Shown: positions 1-5,480 of the stretch, in pieces | Numbering within the stretch: the stretch's first letter is position 1 | How the letters are laid out: each line of letters opens with the position of its first letter | Assembly (NCBI GenBank): GCA_025454075.1 | Contig: JALOPD010000222.1 | Span: 1 to 6,261, forward strand | DNA length: 6,261 nt | Source: Desulfobacterales bacterium | GTDB taxonomy: Bacteria > Desulfobacterota > Desulfobacteria > Desulfobacterales > UBA2174_A | Reading direction: 5' to 3' | The notes under the pieces: generated by a model | Databases searched by the model: none | Told to the model about the DNA's origin: nothing | Seen by the model: only the letters and a program-made list of their open reading frames with translations | Made by a program: the position numbers and the translations under genes

Positions 1-1
1 C

Positions 2-454
2 AAGATGCTCTATGCCAACTCATCCAGCACCTTTCCCTTTCCAATGGGGAGAGGCACTCCGCTGGTGGCGCTCAACAGCTACCTGATGAACCCCGGGGCG
101 TCCAGGGCCGTGTCGATACAAATCCAGTTCGACAAGCAGATGGACCGGGATTCGATCGAAAACCCGGCCAACTGGCTGATCAGCCGCGCCGCCGGCCAGG
201 GTCCCGGGCAGGCCTACAACTTCGGGCTCCCCGTGTCCCCCAACGAGGCCAGGCTGCCGCCCATCCCCAGCGCCGTGACCTGGGACCCTGACAATCTGAC
301 GGCCACGGTCTATTTCACGGTCACCCAGAACGCCGCCGCCAACGCCACCATCGACCCGTCCCATGTCGAGTTCAGATTCTCTGGCAAAGACATCTACGGC
401 CTGAAAATGAACCCGAAGTTCGACCAGTTCACCGGGTTCAGCGGCGTGGTGTGA
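2..454 (+). CDS. Ig-like (SbsA/Big_5-type) domain protein, C-terminal part
   Basis: This reading frame is open from the left edge (the codon before the first ATG at 5 is AAG), so it is probably the 3' end of a longer gene. About 150 residues are visible. The segment FDKQMDRDSIENPANWLISR, near residues 43-62, matches the style of SbsA/Big_5 Ig-like domains, where a strand with 'F(D/S)xxMDxxSI' is followed by 'NxxNW'. A later part (residues about 90-130) alternates beta-strand-like stretches such as ATVYFTV and VEFRFSGKDIYG, as expected for an Ig-like beta sandwich. There are no cysteines, membrane segments or catalytic motifs, so a structural or binding role, possibly extracellular or at the envelope, is inferred. 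From memory, similar proteins with 'KFSGKDVYG' near the C-terminus occur as hypothetical proteins in Desulfobacterales. The stop TGA (452-454) lies 11 nt before the next gene, suggesting co-transcription. The domain class is moderately sure; the function is unknown. Confidence 0.72.
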   Translation, partial: KMLYANSSSTFPFPMGRGTPLVALNSYLMNPGASRAVSIQIQFDKQMDRDSIENPANWLISRAAGQGPGQAYNFGLPVSPNEARLPPIPSAVTWDPDNLTATVYFTVTQNAAANATIDPSHVEFRFSGKDIYGLKMNPKFDQFTGFSGVV

Positions 455-455
455 G

Positions 456-465
456 AGAGGAAAGG
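456..465 (+). promoter_or_regulatory. Ribosome binding site deciding the PAS protein start
   Basis: The purine run AGAGGAAAGG directly precedes ATG 466 and contains a Shine-Dalgarno-like GAGG (457-460), 5 nt before the ATG. The alternative in-frame GTG at 451 overlaps the upstream stop but has no purine-rich site before it. This favours ATG 466. Confidence 0.55.
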
Positions 466-987
466 ATGGAGGCCGACCTCCTCGCCCGGCATCGGGCAAT
501 AGAAACACCCGGGAATGCGGCGAAGCCCGCCAGTCTACCTCGCGCCTTGACAGAAGAGCACAGCGAGATGCTGGGTCGGCTTTGGGAGATGTCCTCGGAG
601 GGAATTTTTATCGTTCGGAACGGCCGTGTCAGGGAGTGCAATCACTTCCTCGCCACGCAGGCCGGCTACGCCATGGACGAGGTCGAGGGGACATGCTTTG
701 CAAGCTTCTTCGACCGGGAGAGCATCCCGGCCGTCGAGGCGGCCTGCGGGCAAATCGCATTGGAGCGCGGGACGGTGTCCCTGCCCCAAGTGGTGCTCGT
801 GTGCAAGGATGGAAAAATCCTCGAAGCCCAAATGAAGGCCTGCGCCTGCCGCTTCGGCGGGAAGCCGGCCGTGCTGGTGACCCTGAGCGTCATGGACCGC
901 CAAATTTCCGACGACTCGTGGGAGGCCGACCTGGACGGCTTCTTTGTCTCCGAAGAGACGCCCCTCCCGCTTCCTCAGGTTATTTGA
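466..987 (+). CDS. Single-domain PAS sensor protein
   Basis: This 173-residue soluble protein consists of one PAS domain with short flanks. The PAS region spans about residues 36-145. It shows the usual opening (LWEMSSEGIFIV), then N59 followed by a helix and 'AGYAMDEVEG' (the common 'lGYs.eEllG' segment), 'FFDRESI' (cf. 'hp.D...'), and a closing beta section containing 'CKDGKILEAQMKA' and 'PAVLVTLSVMDR', the typical end of a PAS fold. No kinase, GGDEF, HTH or other output domain follows; the acidic tail (DSWEADLDGFFVSEE) ends the protein. PAS domains bind small ligands or cofactors or mediate protein contacts; the ligand cannot be read here. Five cysteines (58, 77, 94, 112 and a pair near 126-128) are present, but no heme or flavin signature is evident. 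It follows the Ig-like gene closely and probably shares its transcript. GTG 451 is an alternative start adding five residues. PAS identity is fairly sure; the signal and partner are unknown. Confidence 0.8.
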   Translation: MEADLLARHRAIETPGNAAKPASLPRALTEEHSEMLGRLWEMSSEGIFIVRNGRVRECNHFLATQAGYAMDEVEGTCFASFFDRESIPAVEAACGQIALERGTVSLPQVVLVCKDGKILEAQMKACACRFGGKPAVLVTLSVMDRQISDDSWEADLDGFFVSEETPLPLPQVI

Positions 988-1112
988 GCCCCGGCTTTCT
1001 CAGCGCATCCCGCGAACGCATTTCAACGCAGCCTCAATTCGGGAATGGATGCAAGCCTTGGTGGATTTAATGCGGAGTTTGGCAAGGATTACGAGACAAA
1101 ACAAACCTGTCT

Positions 1113-1190
1113 TTTAATTTTAGGCACTTTAGGCATTTTAGGCACTATAGGCACTGCTTTTTTTTTTAGGCCCTGCCCTATTTTAGGCAC
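1113..1190. repeat. Degenerate 9-bp tandem repeat (AGGCACTTT)n
   Basis: AGGCA begins at 1122, 1131, 1140 and 1149, exactly 9 bp apart, with the following four bases C-TTT, T-TTT, C-TAT and C-TGC. A run of ten T (1158-1167) takes the next unit; AGGC then appears at 1168, one base out of phase, and AGGCA at 1185 is back in phase (1149+36). The array therefore spans about eight units, with the middle ones eroded. On the opposite strand the unit reads AAAGTGCCT, which as codons gives Lys-Val-Pro. The array sits in the gap (988-1195) between two convergent genes and ends only a few bases from the stop codon of the 353-residue gene (TAG, 1196-1198). The rest of the gap (988-1112) shows no gene, tRNA or clear terminator. 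From memory, closely similar AAAGTGCCT repeats are scattered between genes in Desulfobacterales; I cannot confirm that here. Confidence 0.85.
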
Positions 1191-1195
1191 CGCCC

Positions 1196-2257
1196 CTAAG
1201 TGTAAATGACGTTCACCGGCAACGGCGGGTACTTCCAGACCCCGGGCTTCGGCAGGATGTGCTGCTCTCCCACCGTGAGCCAGTTGAGGTCCGGTTTGAG
1301 GTCCCGGAGCTTTCCGTCCTCGGGGAACCGGGCCTGCGAGGTCAGCGAATAGGTCGCCTGCACGATGCACACGCGCTCTCTGCCCTCCCGCGCCACCACG
1401 TAGTACTTCTTGACCTTGTGGGGCGACAGCCCGTTGACGGCGGCAATCTGCTCCAGGTCGTCTTTGAGAAATTTCATCAGCACCAGCTTGGAGACCCCGC
1501 GCTCGCAGATGCGGATCAGGGCCCGGGAGGCGCTGGTGCTCACGTAGACGGTGGTGATGCCGGGAACCCGCCGCAGGTACTGGGCGGCCACGATGGCCGC
1601 CGTCCGGCGCCCGCCCGACATGAAGGGCTGGTTGTAGTACTCGAACAGTTTCCGCTGCATGTCCTCGGCGGTCTTCTCGCCCTTCTCGTAAAGCTCCTTG
1701 GAGATGTAGCGCAGGCTGCGGCCGAGGTCTTCGGCGGCGTCGCTGATCGGCCAGTCGATCCGCACGTGGTAATGCGAGAGATGGTAGCGGATGCGGGACC
1801 TGCCGACGGGGTCGCGCTGGATCATCAGGGCGTAGTCCACCGGCAGCAGCGCCCGAATGAAATTGCGGAAATGAACCGACTCCAGGTATCTTGCCTGGCG
1901 GTCGCGCTTGCCGATGGAGGGAACGGCTTCGGAGCGCATCAGGTTCATCTTGGTCGTTCGGTTTTCATCGAAGAACCGGATGTATTTCTTGTGTTCGGGC
2001 GGGATGGAGTCTTCGGCGAACACGACCAGGAAGGTGTGGTGGAGGTCGTACTCCTGGTCCGGGATCCGCGCCCGCGGCTTGAGCTCCCGTTTCTCCACGA
2101 AGGGATAGGGGTTCCCGTGGCTGATAAAATTCTGATAGGAGTCGATCAGGGCGTGCTGAGTGAGAAACTGGTCGAGGTCGTCCCGCAGCAGTTCGTAGTA
2201 GGAGCGCCTGAGTTTATTGGCGAGGCTGAGCTCTTCGCGGTATTTCCAGAACGCCAC
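1196..2257 (-). CDS. Uncharacterised 353-residue basic soluble protein
   Basis: I do not recognise this family. It is intact: GTG start at 2257 with a strong AAGGAG-type site 6 nt upstream, and stop TAG at 1196-1198. The protein is soluble, rich in Arg, Lys and Tyr, and has no signal peptide or membrane segment. The N-terminal 60 residues look helical (KYREELSLANKLRRSYYELL), with an acidic/hydrophobic 'YDLHHTFLVVFAED' strand near 70-83. Residues 155-170 are rich in His, Tyr and Arg (IRYHLSHYHVRIDW). A Gly/Arg turn, MSGGRRTAAIVAAQYL, occurs at 213-228. Residues 265-286 (KDDLEQIAAVNGLSPHKVKKYY) resemble a helix-turn-helix of the 'IAxxxGLSxxxVxxYY' kind, so nucleic-acid binding is possible but unproven. 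The C-terminus is proline-rich and ends in IYT. The upstream gap to the VTT gene is 151 nt, with no clear terminator, so read-through is possible. The 9-bp repeat array lies immediately beyond its stop. Confident as a real gene; function unknown. Confidence 0.82.
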   Translation of the reverse strand: MAFWKYREELSLANKLRRSYYELLRDDLDQFLTQHALIDSYQNFISHGNPYPFVEKRELKPRARIPDQEYDLHHTFLVVFAEDSIPPEHKKYIRFFDENRTTKMNLMRSEAVPSIGKRDRQARYLESVHFRNFIRALLPVDYALMIQRDPVGRSRIRYHLSHYHVRIDWPISDAAEDLGRSLRYISKELYEKGEKTAEDMQRKLFEYYNQPFMSGGRRTAAIVAAQYLRRVPGITTVYVSTSASRALIRICERGVSKLVLMKFLKDDLEQIAAVNGLSPHKVKKYYVVAREGRERVCIVQATYSLTSQARFPEDGKLRDLKPDLNWLTVGEQHILPKPGVWKYPPLPVNVIYT

Positions 2258-2408
2258 TGCTCTCTCCTTTTGGGCTCGCCGGACCCGCGTGGGCCTTTAT
2301 TCCTGCATCGATGGGCTCACGTGCCTCTCCGGTCCGCCGGCGGCCGCGTCTCCATGGCTCCAGCCTTATCACATTCCGAGGATTCGACCAAGCGGCAATT
2401 CCGGAATC
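2258..2408. other. Gap between the VTT gene and the 353-residue gene
   Basis: Apart from the ribosome binding site at its left end, this 151-nt gap holds no gene I can support. It contains two perfect 10-bp palindromes, CCGCCGGCGG (2334-2343) and ATTCCGGAAT (2398-2407). Neither is followed by a T tract on the minus strand, so they are not intrinsic terminators. A weak promoter-like pair on the minus strand, TTGGTC (2391-2386) and GATAAG (2370-2365), has a 15-nt spacer; I would not rely on it. Confidence 0.35.
2264..2271 (-). promoter_or_regulatory. Ribosome binding site supporting the GTG start at 2257
   Basis: On the minus strand AAAAGGAG is followed by six bases (AGAGCA) and GTG. Its near-consensus sequence and spacing identify the GTG as the start of the 353-residue protein, even though it is not ATG. 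Confidence 0.75.
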
Positions 2409-3152
2409 TCAGAGGGAAGGCGCGCAGGTCGTCTTCTTCTTGCTCAGCCGGGACATCCAGCGATAAAGAGGCTCACGCGCCAGGTACGCCGAAAGGGCAA
2501 ATATCAGGCACAGCGCGGTGACGATGATGAAAAAGACGTAGTTCCTTTCGAAGATGGAGGCCCCCTGCAGGCTGAGCGCCAGGGTCCCTGGAAGGCGACC
2601 GACGGTGGAGACGACGAAAAACACGCGTGCGGGCAGCGTCGTCAAGCCGAGGAACATGCAGAGATAGTCCTTGGGAAAGCCGGGAACCAGGAAAAAGATG
2701 AAGATGTAGAGGATCCCCTTGTACTGGACCATCTCGTTGTATTTATCATAGGTTTCGCAGCGCACCAGCCGGCGCACCACGCGCTCCCCCAGGAAATGGC
2801 CGATCCCGAAATTGATCATGGACCCGATGGTCAGGCCGACGGTCGAGAGCAGAAAACCGTTCAGGGCGCCGAACATGTAGCCGCCCAGGAACCCGGTCAG
2901 CTCGCCGGGGATGGGGGCGAACAGGACCTGTCCGATCTGCAGCAAGACGAGCACCAGCGCGGCGGCCCAGCCGGCGGATTTGACCGTCTCCCGCATCCAT
3001 TCCCGGTCGGACATCCGATCGTAGTAGGCCAGGAACTTGTCCCACAGGCCGCACTCCCAGGATCCGAAGATGACCAGGCAGGAGGCCAGAAATATGACCA
3101 CCACGATGATGATGACCGTTCGACCCAGTTTGGGGTTCTTTTCCATGAGCAC
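2409..3152 (-). CDS. TVP38/TMEM64-family (VTT domain, DedA superfamily) membrane protein
   Basis: This is an inner-membrane protein of 247 residues, the usual size for the family. Hydrophobic segments lie at about 12-30 (N-terminal anchor), 60-78, 86-118, 146-158, 164-184 and 206-224. The VTT domain runs from about 77 to 198 and shows its marks in order: FAPIPGE (78-84), the glycine-rich GFLGGYMFG (87-95), FLVPGFPKD (154-162) with GLT after it, and GRLPGT (185-190). The C-terminus (LSKKK) is basic. Members are predicted membrane transporters or scramblase-like proteins with a reentrant-loop fold; the substrate here is unknown. The start is GTG at 3152, 12 nt after the stop of the upstream gene; ATG at 3146 would drop two residues and cannot be excluded, since the only SD-like bases (AGGG, minus 3166-3163) fit GTG better. 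It is probably translated from the same mRNA as radC and the four-Cys gene. Confidence 0.9.
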   Translation of the reverse strand: MLMEKNPKLGRTVIIIVVVIFLASCLVIFGSWECGLWDKFLAYYDRMSDREWMRETVKSAGWAAALVLVLLQIGQVLFAPIPGELTGFLGGYMFGALNGFLLSTVGLTIGSMINFGIGHFLGERVVRRLVRCETYDKYNEMVQYKGILYIFIFFLVPGFPKDYLCMFLGLTTLPARVFFVVSTVGRLPGTLALSLQGASIFERNYVFFIIVTALCLIFALSAYLAREPLYRWMSRLSKKKTTCAPSL

Positions 3153-3164
3153 CGCTGACGGACC

Positions 3165-3500
3165 CTAACCGGCGTCCGATGTCCCTGAACGGGCCGCGCG
3201 CCGCAAACGGCTCCAGAACCACCGCCGGCCGGCCCCTTTTTGCTTGCGACCCTCGAGCGTTTTCTGCTGGGCCCAGCGTTCCAGAAACCCCACGCTGCCG
3301 GCCTGGTAGGCGCGCTGGAGCCGCTCCTCGTGCACGGCGAGCCCCTGCTCGCCTGCCACGGCGGCCCGCAGGCACTCGGTCTTGACGTCGCAATCGAGGC
3401 AGCCCGGCGGCGTGTGCCGCAGGCCGTCGGGGCCCATGGGGAAAACCGTCTCCAACCGGGCGAAGCACTCCGGGGCTCCCTTTTTGTCAAGATCGGCCAT
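3165..3500 (-). CDS. Small four-cysteine protein, uncharacterised
   Basis: This 111-residue protein starts at ATG 3500, three bases after the radC stop (3504-3506), so translational coupling is likely. Four cysteines are arranged C12-x21-C34-x2-C37-x5-C43, with the compact stretch CLDCDVKTEC at 34-43. Such a set could hold a zinc ion or an iron-sulfur cluster; this is inference. Between the first and second Cys is a segment that looks constrained, VFPMGPDGLRHTPPGC (19-34). After residue 44 there is a helical part, then a strongly basic tail from about residue 80 (GRKQKGAGRRWFWSRLRRAAR). There are no membrane segments or signal peptide. From memory, short proteins with 'FPMGxDGLRHTP..C..C' recur as hypotheticals in Desulfobacterales, often without a name. 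Its place between radC and a VTT gene suggests an operon but does not tell its job. Confidence 0.8.
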   Translation of the reverse strand: MADLDKKGAPECFARLETVFPMGPDGLRHTPPGCLDCDVKTECLRAAVAGEQGLAVHEERLQRAYQAGSVGFLERWAQQKTLEGRKQKGAGRRWFWSRLRRAARSGTSDAG

Positions 3501-3503
3501 GTC

Positions 3504-4274
3504 TCAGCTCGACTTTAGAAGCGTTGCCGGTTCCGGGCCCCCGGCGATGGGGCCCCCGTCGAATTCGGCGTTCATGCGGGCGATGTGCCCCTGATCCGCA
3601 AAGCTGAAATAGCGGTTGTCGCCGATGATCAGATGCTCGTGCACCGAGATTCCCATGATCCGGCCGGCAAAAACCAGTTGCCGGGTGACGGCCCGGTCCT
3701 CGGCGGACGGCCGGGGCTCCCCGGACGGGTGGTTGTGGGCGAAAATGAGGGCGGCCGCATGGTGCTGCAGCGCCGCCCGGACCACTTCCCGCGGGTAGAC
3801 GCTGCTGGCGGTAAGGGTGCCCTCGAAAAGCGTCTGCATGGCGATGACGCGGTTTTTCGAATCCAGGAAAACGGCGACGAAGCATTCCCGCGTCTTGTCC
3901 CGGATGGCGCTGTTCAAATATGCGAACAGATCGCCGGAATTGCAAATGGCGTCGCGGCCCACCACCTTCTTCGCCAGAAACCGATCCGCCACCGCCTTGA
4001 TCAGCTTAATGCCCAGCATGTTTTTCGGGCCGATGCCCTCCACTCCCAGCAACTCGCCGGGATCGGCCTCGAAGACCCCCTGGAGCGTCTTGAACTTTGC
4101 CATCGCCCGCTTGGCAGCGTCCTTGCAGTCCTTGCGGGGGGTGGCCAGCGTGAGCAGCAGCTCGACCACCTCGTAGTCGAGGAACCCGTCCAGCCCGCCC
4201 GTGAGGAACCGCTCCCGCAGCCGCCCGCGATGCCCCTCGCCTTTGTGAGCCATCCCACCCGGCATACCTGACAT
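3504..4274 (-). CDS. radC: RadC family JAB1/MPN-domain protein (UPF0758)
   Basis: This is a complete 256-residue RadC homologue. The N-terminal half carries the UPF0758 helical part, with RLRERFL at 18-24, DYEVVELLL at 33-41 and a helix-hairpin-helix-like LLGVEGIGPKN at 75-85. The C-terminal half is the JAMM/MPN metalloprotease-like domain: FEGTLTASSVYPREV (150-164) and HNHPSGEPRPSAED (180-193), giving the metal signature H180-x-H182-x7-S190-x2-D193. All signature residues are present. Despite the gene's name, a role in recombinational repair has been disputed, and the substrate of bacterial RadC is not settled. After the conserved FSFADQG there are about 27 further residues (rich in Gly and Pro), longer than the E. 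coli protein of roughly 222 residues. The start ATG 4274 has GGAAAG upstream; ATG 4265 and ATG 4253 are in-frame alternatives. It heads a likely operon with the four-Cys and VTT genes. Confidence 0.96.
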   Translation of the reverse strand: MSGMPGGMAHKGEGHRGRLRERFLTGGLDGFLDYEVVELLLTLATPRKDCKDAAKRAMAKFKTLQGVFEADPGELLGVEGIGPKNMLGIKLIKAVADRFLAKKVVGRDAICNSGDLFAYLNSAIRDKTRECFVAVFLDSKNRVIAMQTLFEGTLTASSVYPREVVRAALQHHAAALIFAHNHPSGEPRPSAEDRAVTRQLVFAGRIMGISVHEHLIIGDNRYFSFADQGHIARMNAEFDGGPIAGGPEPATLLKSS

Positions 4275-4442
4275 CCATCTTTCCGGTTACATCTTATTGA
4301 GATAGGAGGATATCGAGCACCAAACAGATTCTTTGATCAGCAATTTATATTCGCCTTGGTTGGCTTTTTTTGTGTTTTCCATATTTTTTCCCGCCATCGG
4401 CGGGAAAAAAGAAACACGGAAGTCGGCCTTCTCGCCAAATCG
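4275..4442. other. AT-rich gap upstream of radC, likely holding its promoter
   Basis: This 168-nt gap separates gpsA from radC. It is much richer in A and T than the genes. No gene is seen. The radC promoter should lie here; a weak minus-strand pair TTGGTG (4323-4318) and TCAATA (4300-4295), 17 nt apart, is the best I find and is poor against consensus. A short GCC-TTGGTT-GGC hairpin followed by seven T (4353-4371, + strand) is too weak to call a terminator, and no + strand gene precedes it. Confidence 0.4.
4372..4417. repeat. Long palindrome (inverted repeat) between gpsA and radC
   Basis: The core is a perfect inverted repeat with 12-bp arms, TTTTTTCCCGCC (4384-4395) and GGCGGGAAAAAA (4399-4410), around a 3-nt loop (ATC on +, GAT on -). 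An outer pair, GTGTTT (4372-4377) and AAACAC (4412-4417), extends the symmetry across unpaired bases. It lies about 25-70 nt beyond the gpsA stop and about 100 nt upstream of radC. Transcribed in either direction, the U tract comes before the GC stem and the A tract after it, the opposite of a standard intrinsic terminator. It could be a 3'-end-protecting hairpin, a protein-binding palindrome or a dispersed repeat copy. Confidence 0.8.
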
Positions 4443-5480
4443 TCAGTCGTCGTCCAGCTCCGGCTTGAGATCCCTCGTCATCAGCTGGTAGAGCGCCTCC
4501 CGCGGCGGGAGATCCTCATACAGGATCCGGTACGTCTGATGGCAGATCGGCATCTCCACCCCCAGCTTGCCGGACAGGTTGTAGACCGACCGGGCGGTGC
4601 GCACGCCTTCGGCCACCATCCGCATCCCCCCCAATATGTCGCTCAGCTTCCGGCCGGCGGCGATCTGCCTCCCGAGCGTGTGGTTGCGGCTCAGGTCCCC
4701 CGTGCAGGTGAGGATCAGGTCGCCGTATCCCGCAAGCCCGGTAAAGGTCCGCGGGTTCGCGCCCAGGCGCTTGCCCAGGCGCCGGATCTCGGTCATCCCG
4801 CGCGTGATCAGGGCCGCCCGGGTGTTCAGCCCCAGGCCGAGGCCGTCGATGATGCCGGCGGCGATCGCGATCACGTTTTTGACCGAGCCGCCCAGTTCGA
4901 CCCCGATCGTGTCCCCGCTGGTGTAGACCCGGAAATACGGCGTCGCGAACACCTGCTGGACCATCTGCGCCAGCGCCGGATTGCGCGAGGCCACCGTCAC
5001 CACCGTCGGAATCTTCCGGGCCACCTCCACCGCGAAGCTCGGCCCGGACAGGACCGCCACACGGTCGTCGCCGACCCCCAGCGTTTCCTTCAGCACGCCC
5101 GTCATGGTGAGGTGGGTTTTGTTCTCGATGCCCTTGGAGGCCGACACCACCATGGTCTGCGCGCCCAGGCGGCCGGCCATGCCGGCCGACGTTTCACGGA
5201 TCACGTGCGACGGCACCACGACCACCAGCAGGTCTTTGCCGCCGGCGGCCGAGGCGAGGTCATTGGACGCCGTCAGGCTCGGCGACAACGGGATGCCGGG
5301 CAGGAAGGCCCGGTTCTCTCGGTGCGTGTTGATCTGCTGGGCGACCTCGGGCTCGAACACCCACAGGTCCACCGGAAAGCCCTTGGCGGCCAGCAGGCCG
5401 GCCAGGACGGTGCCCCAGCTGCCGCCGCCGATCACACCGACCCGGAAGGCGCCCGGGACGATATCTGCGTCAACCGGCAT
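4443..5480 (-). CDS. gpsA: sn-Glycerol-3-phosphate dehydrogenase [NAD(P)+], biosynthetic
   Basis: GpsA reduces dihydroxyacetone phosphate to sn-glycerol-3-phosphate with NAD(P)H in the cytoplasm, supplying the backbone of phospholipids. The protein is 345 residues, normal for the family. The N-terminal Rossmann fold opens with VGVIGGGSWGT (14-24), the dinucleotide-binding GxGxxG. Further family marks are VVVPSH (87-92), SASKGIE (113-119), LSGPSFAVE (144-152), GGSVKNVIAIAAGI (197-210) with K201 as the expected catalytic lysine, NTRAALITRG (219-228) and the later TFTGLAGYGDLILTCTG, plus RNHTLG. All are intact. I chose ATG 5480 because the conserved fold begins soon after it and a purine-rich site precedes it; the frame stays open to 5561, but that extension is only gyrA read out of frame. 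The start overlaps the 3' end of gyrA by 11 nt, so the two genes are likely co-transcribed and translationally coupled. Confidence 0.97.
   Translation of the reverse strand: MPVDADIVPGAFRVGVIGGGSWGTVLAGLLAAKGFPVDLWVFEPEVAQQINTHRENRAFLPGIPLSPSLTASNDLASAAGGKDLLVVVVPSHVIRETSAGMAGRLGAQTMVVSASKGIENKTHLTMTGVLKETLGVGDDRVAVLSGPSFAVEVARKIPTVVTVASRNPALAQMVQQVFATPYFRVYTSGDTIGVELGGSVKNVIAIAAGIIDGLGLGLNTRAALITRGMTEIRRLGKRLGANPRTFTGLAGYGDLILTCTGDLSRNHTLGRQIAAGRKLSDILGGMRMVAEGVRTARSVYNLSGKLGVEMPICHQTYRILYEDLPPREALYQLMTRDLKPELDDD

Noticed and set aside
1113..1190. Possible CRISPR array
   Set aside because: The period is 9 bp with no spacers, far too short for CRISPR repeats and spacers.
1089..1370. Minus-strand frame of 93 codons ending in a Val-Pro-Lys repeat
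   Set aside because: The repeat residues are only the translation of the 9-bp DNA repeat, and the rest overlaps the 353-residue gene out of frame.
2300..2354. Tiny minus-strand open frame (ATG near 2354, about 12 codons) before the 353-residue gene
   Set aside because: It is too short, has only a fair ribosome site and no leader-peptide pattern such as repeated regulatory codons.
1259..2521. Long + strand open frame (420 codons) antisense to the 353-residue gene
   Set aside because: It lies opposite a gene with a strong ribosome site and continues into the gap and the 3' end of the VTT gene; its composition (Gly, Val, His, Asp-rich) is typical of an antisense shadow in GC-rich DNA.
4384..4410. 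Rho-independent terminator for gpsA
   Set aside because: The U tract is 5' of the GC stem and an A tract is 3' of it in both orientations, so the needed 3' U tract is missing.
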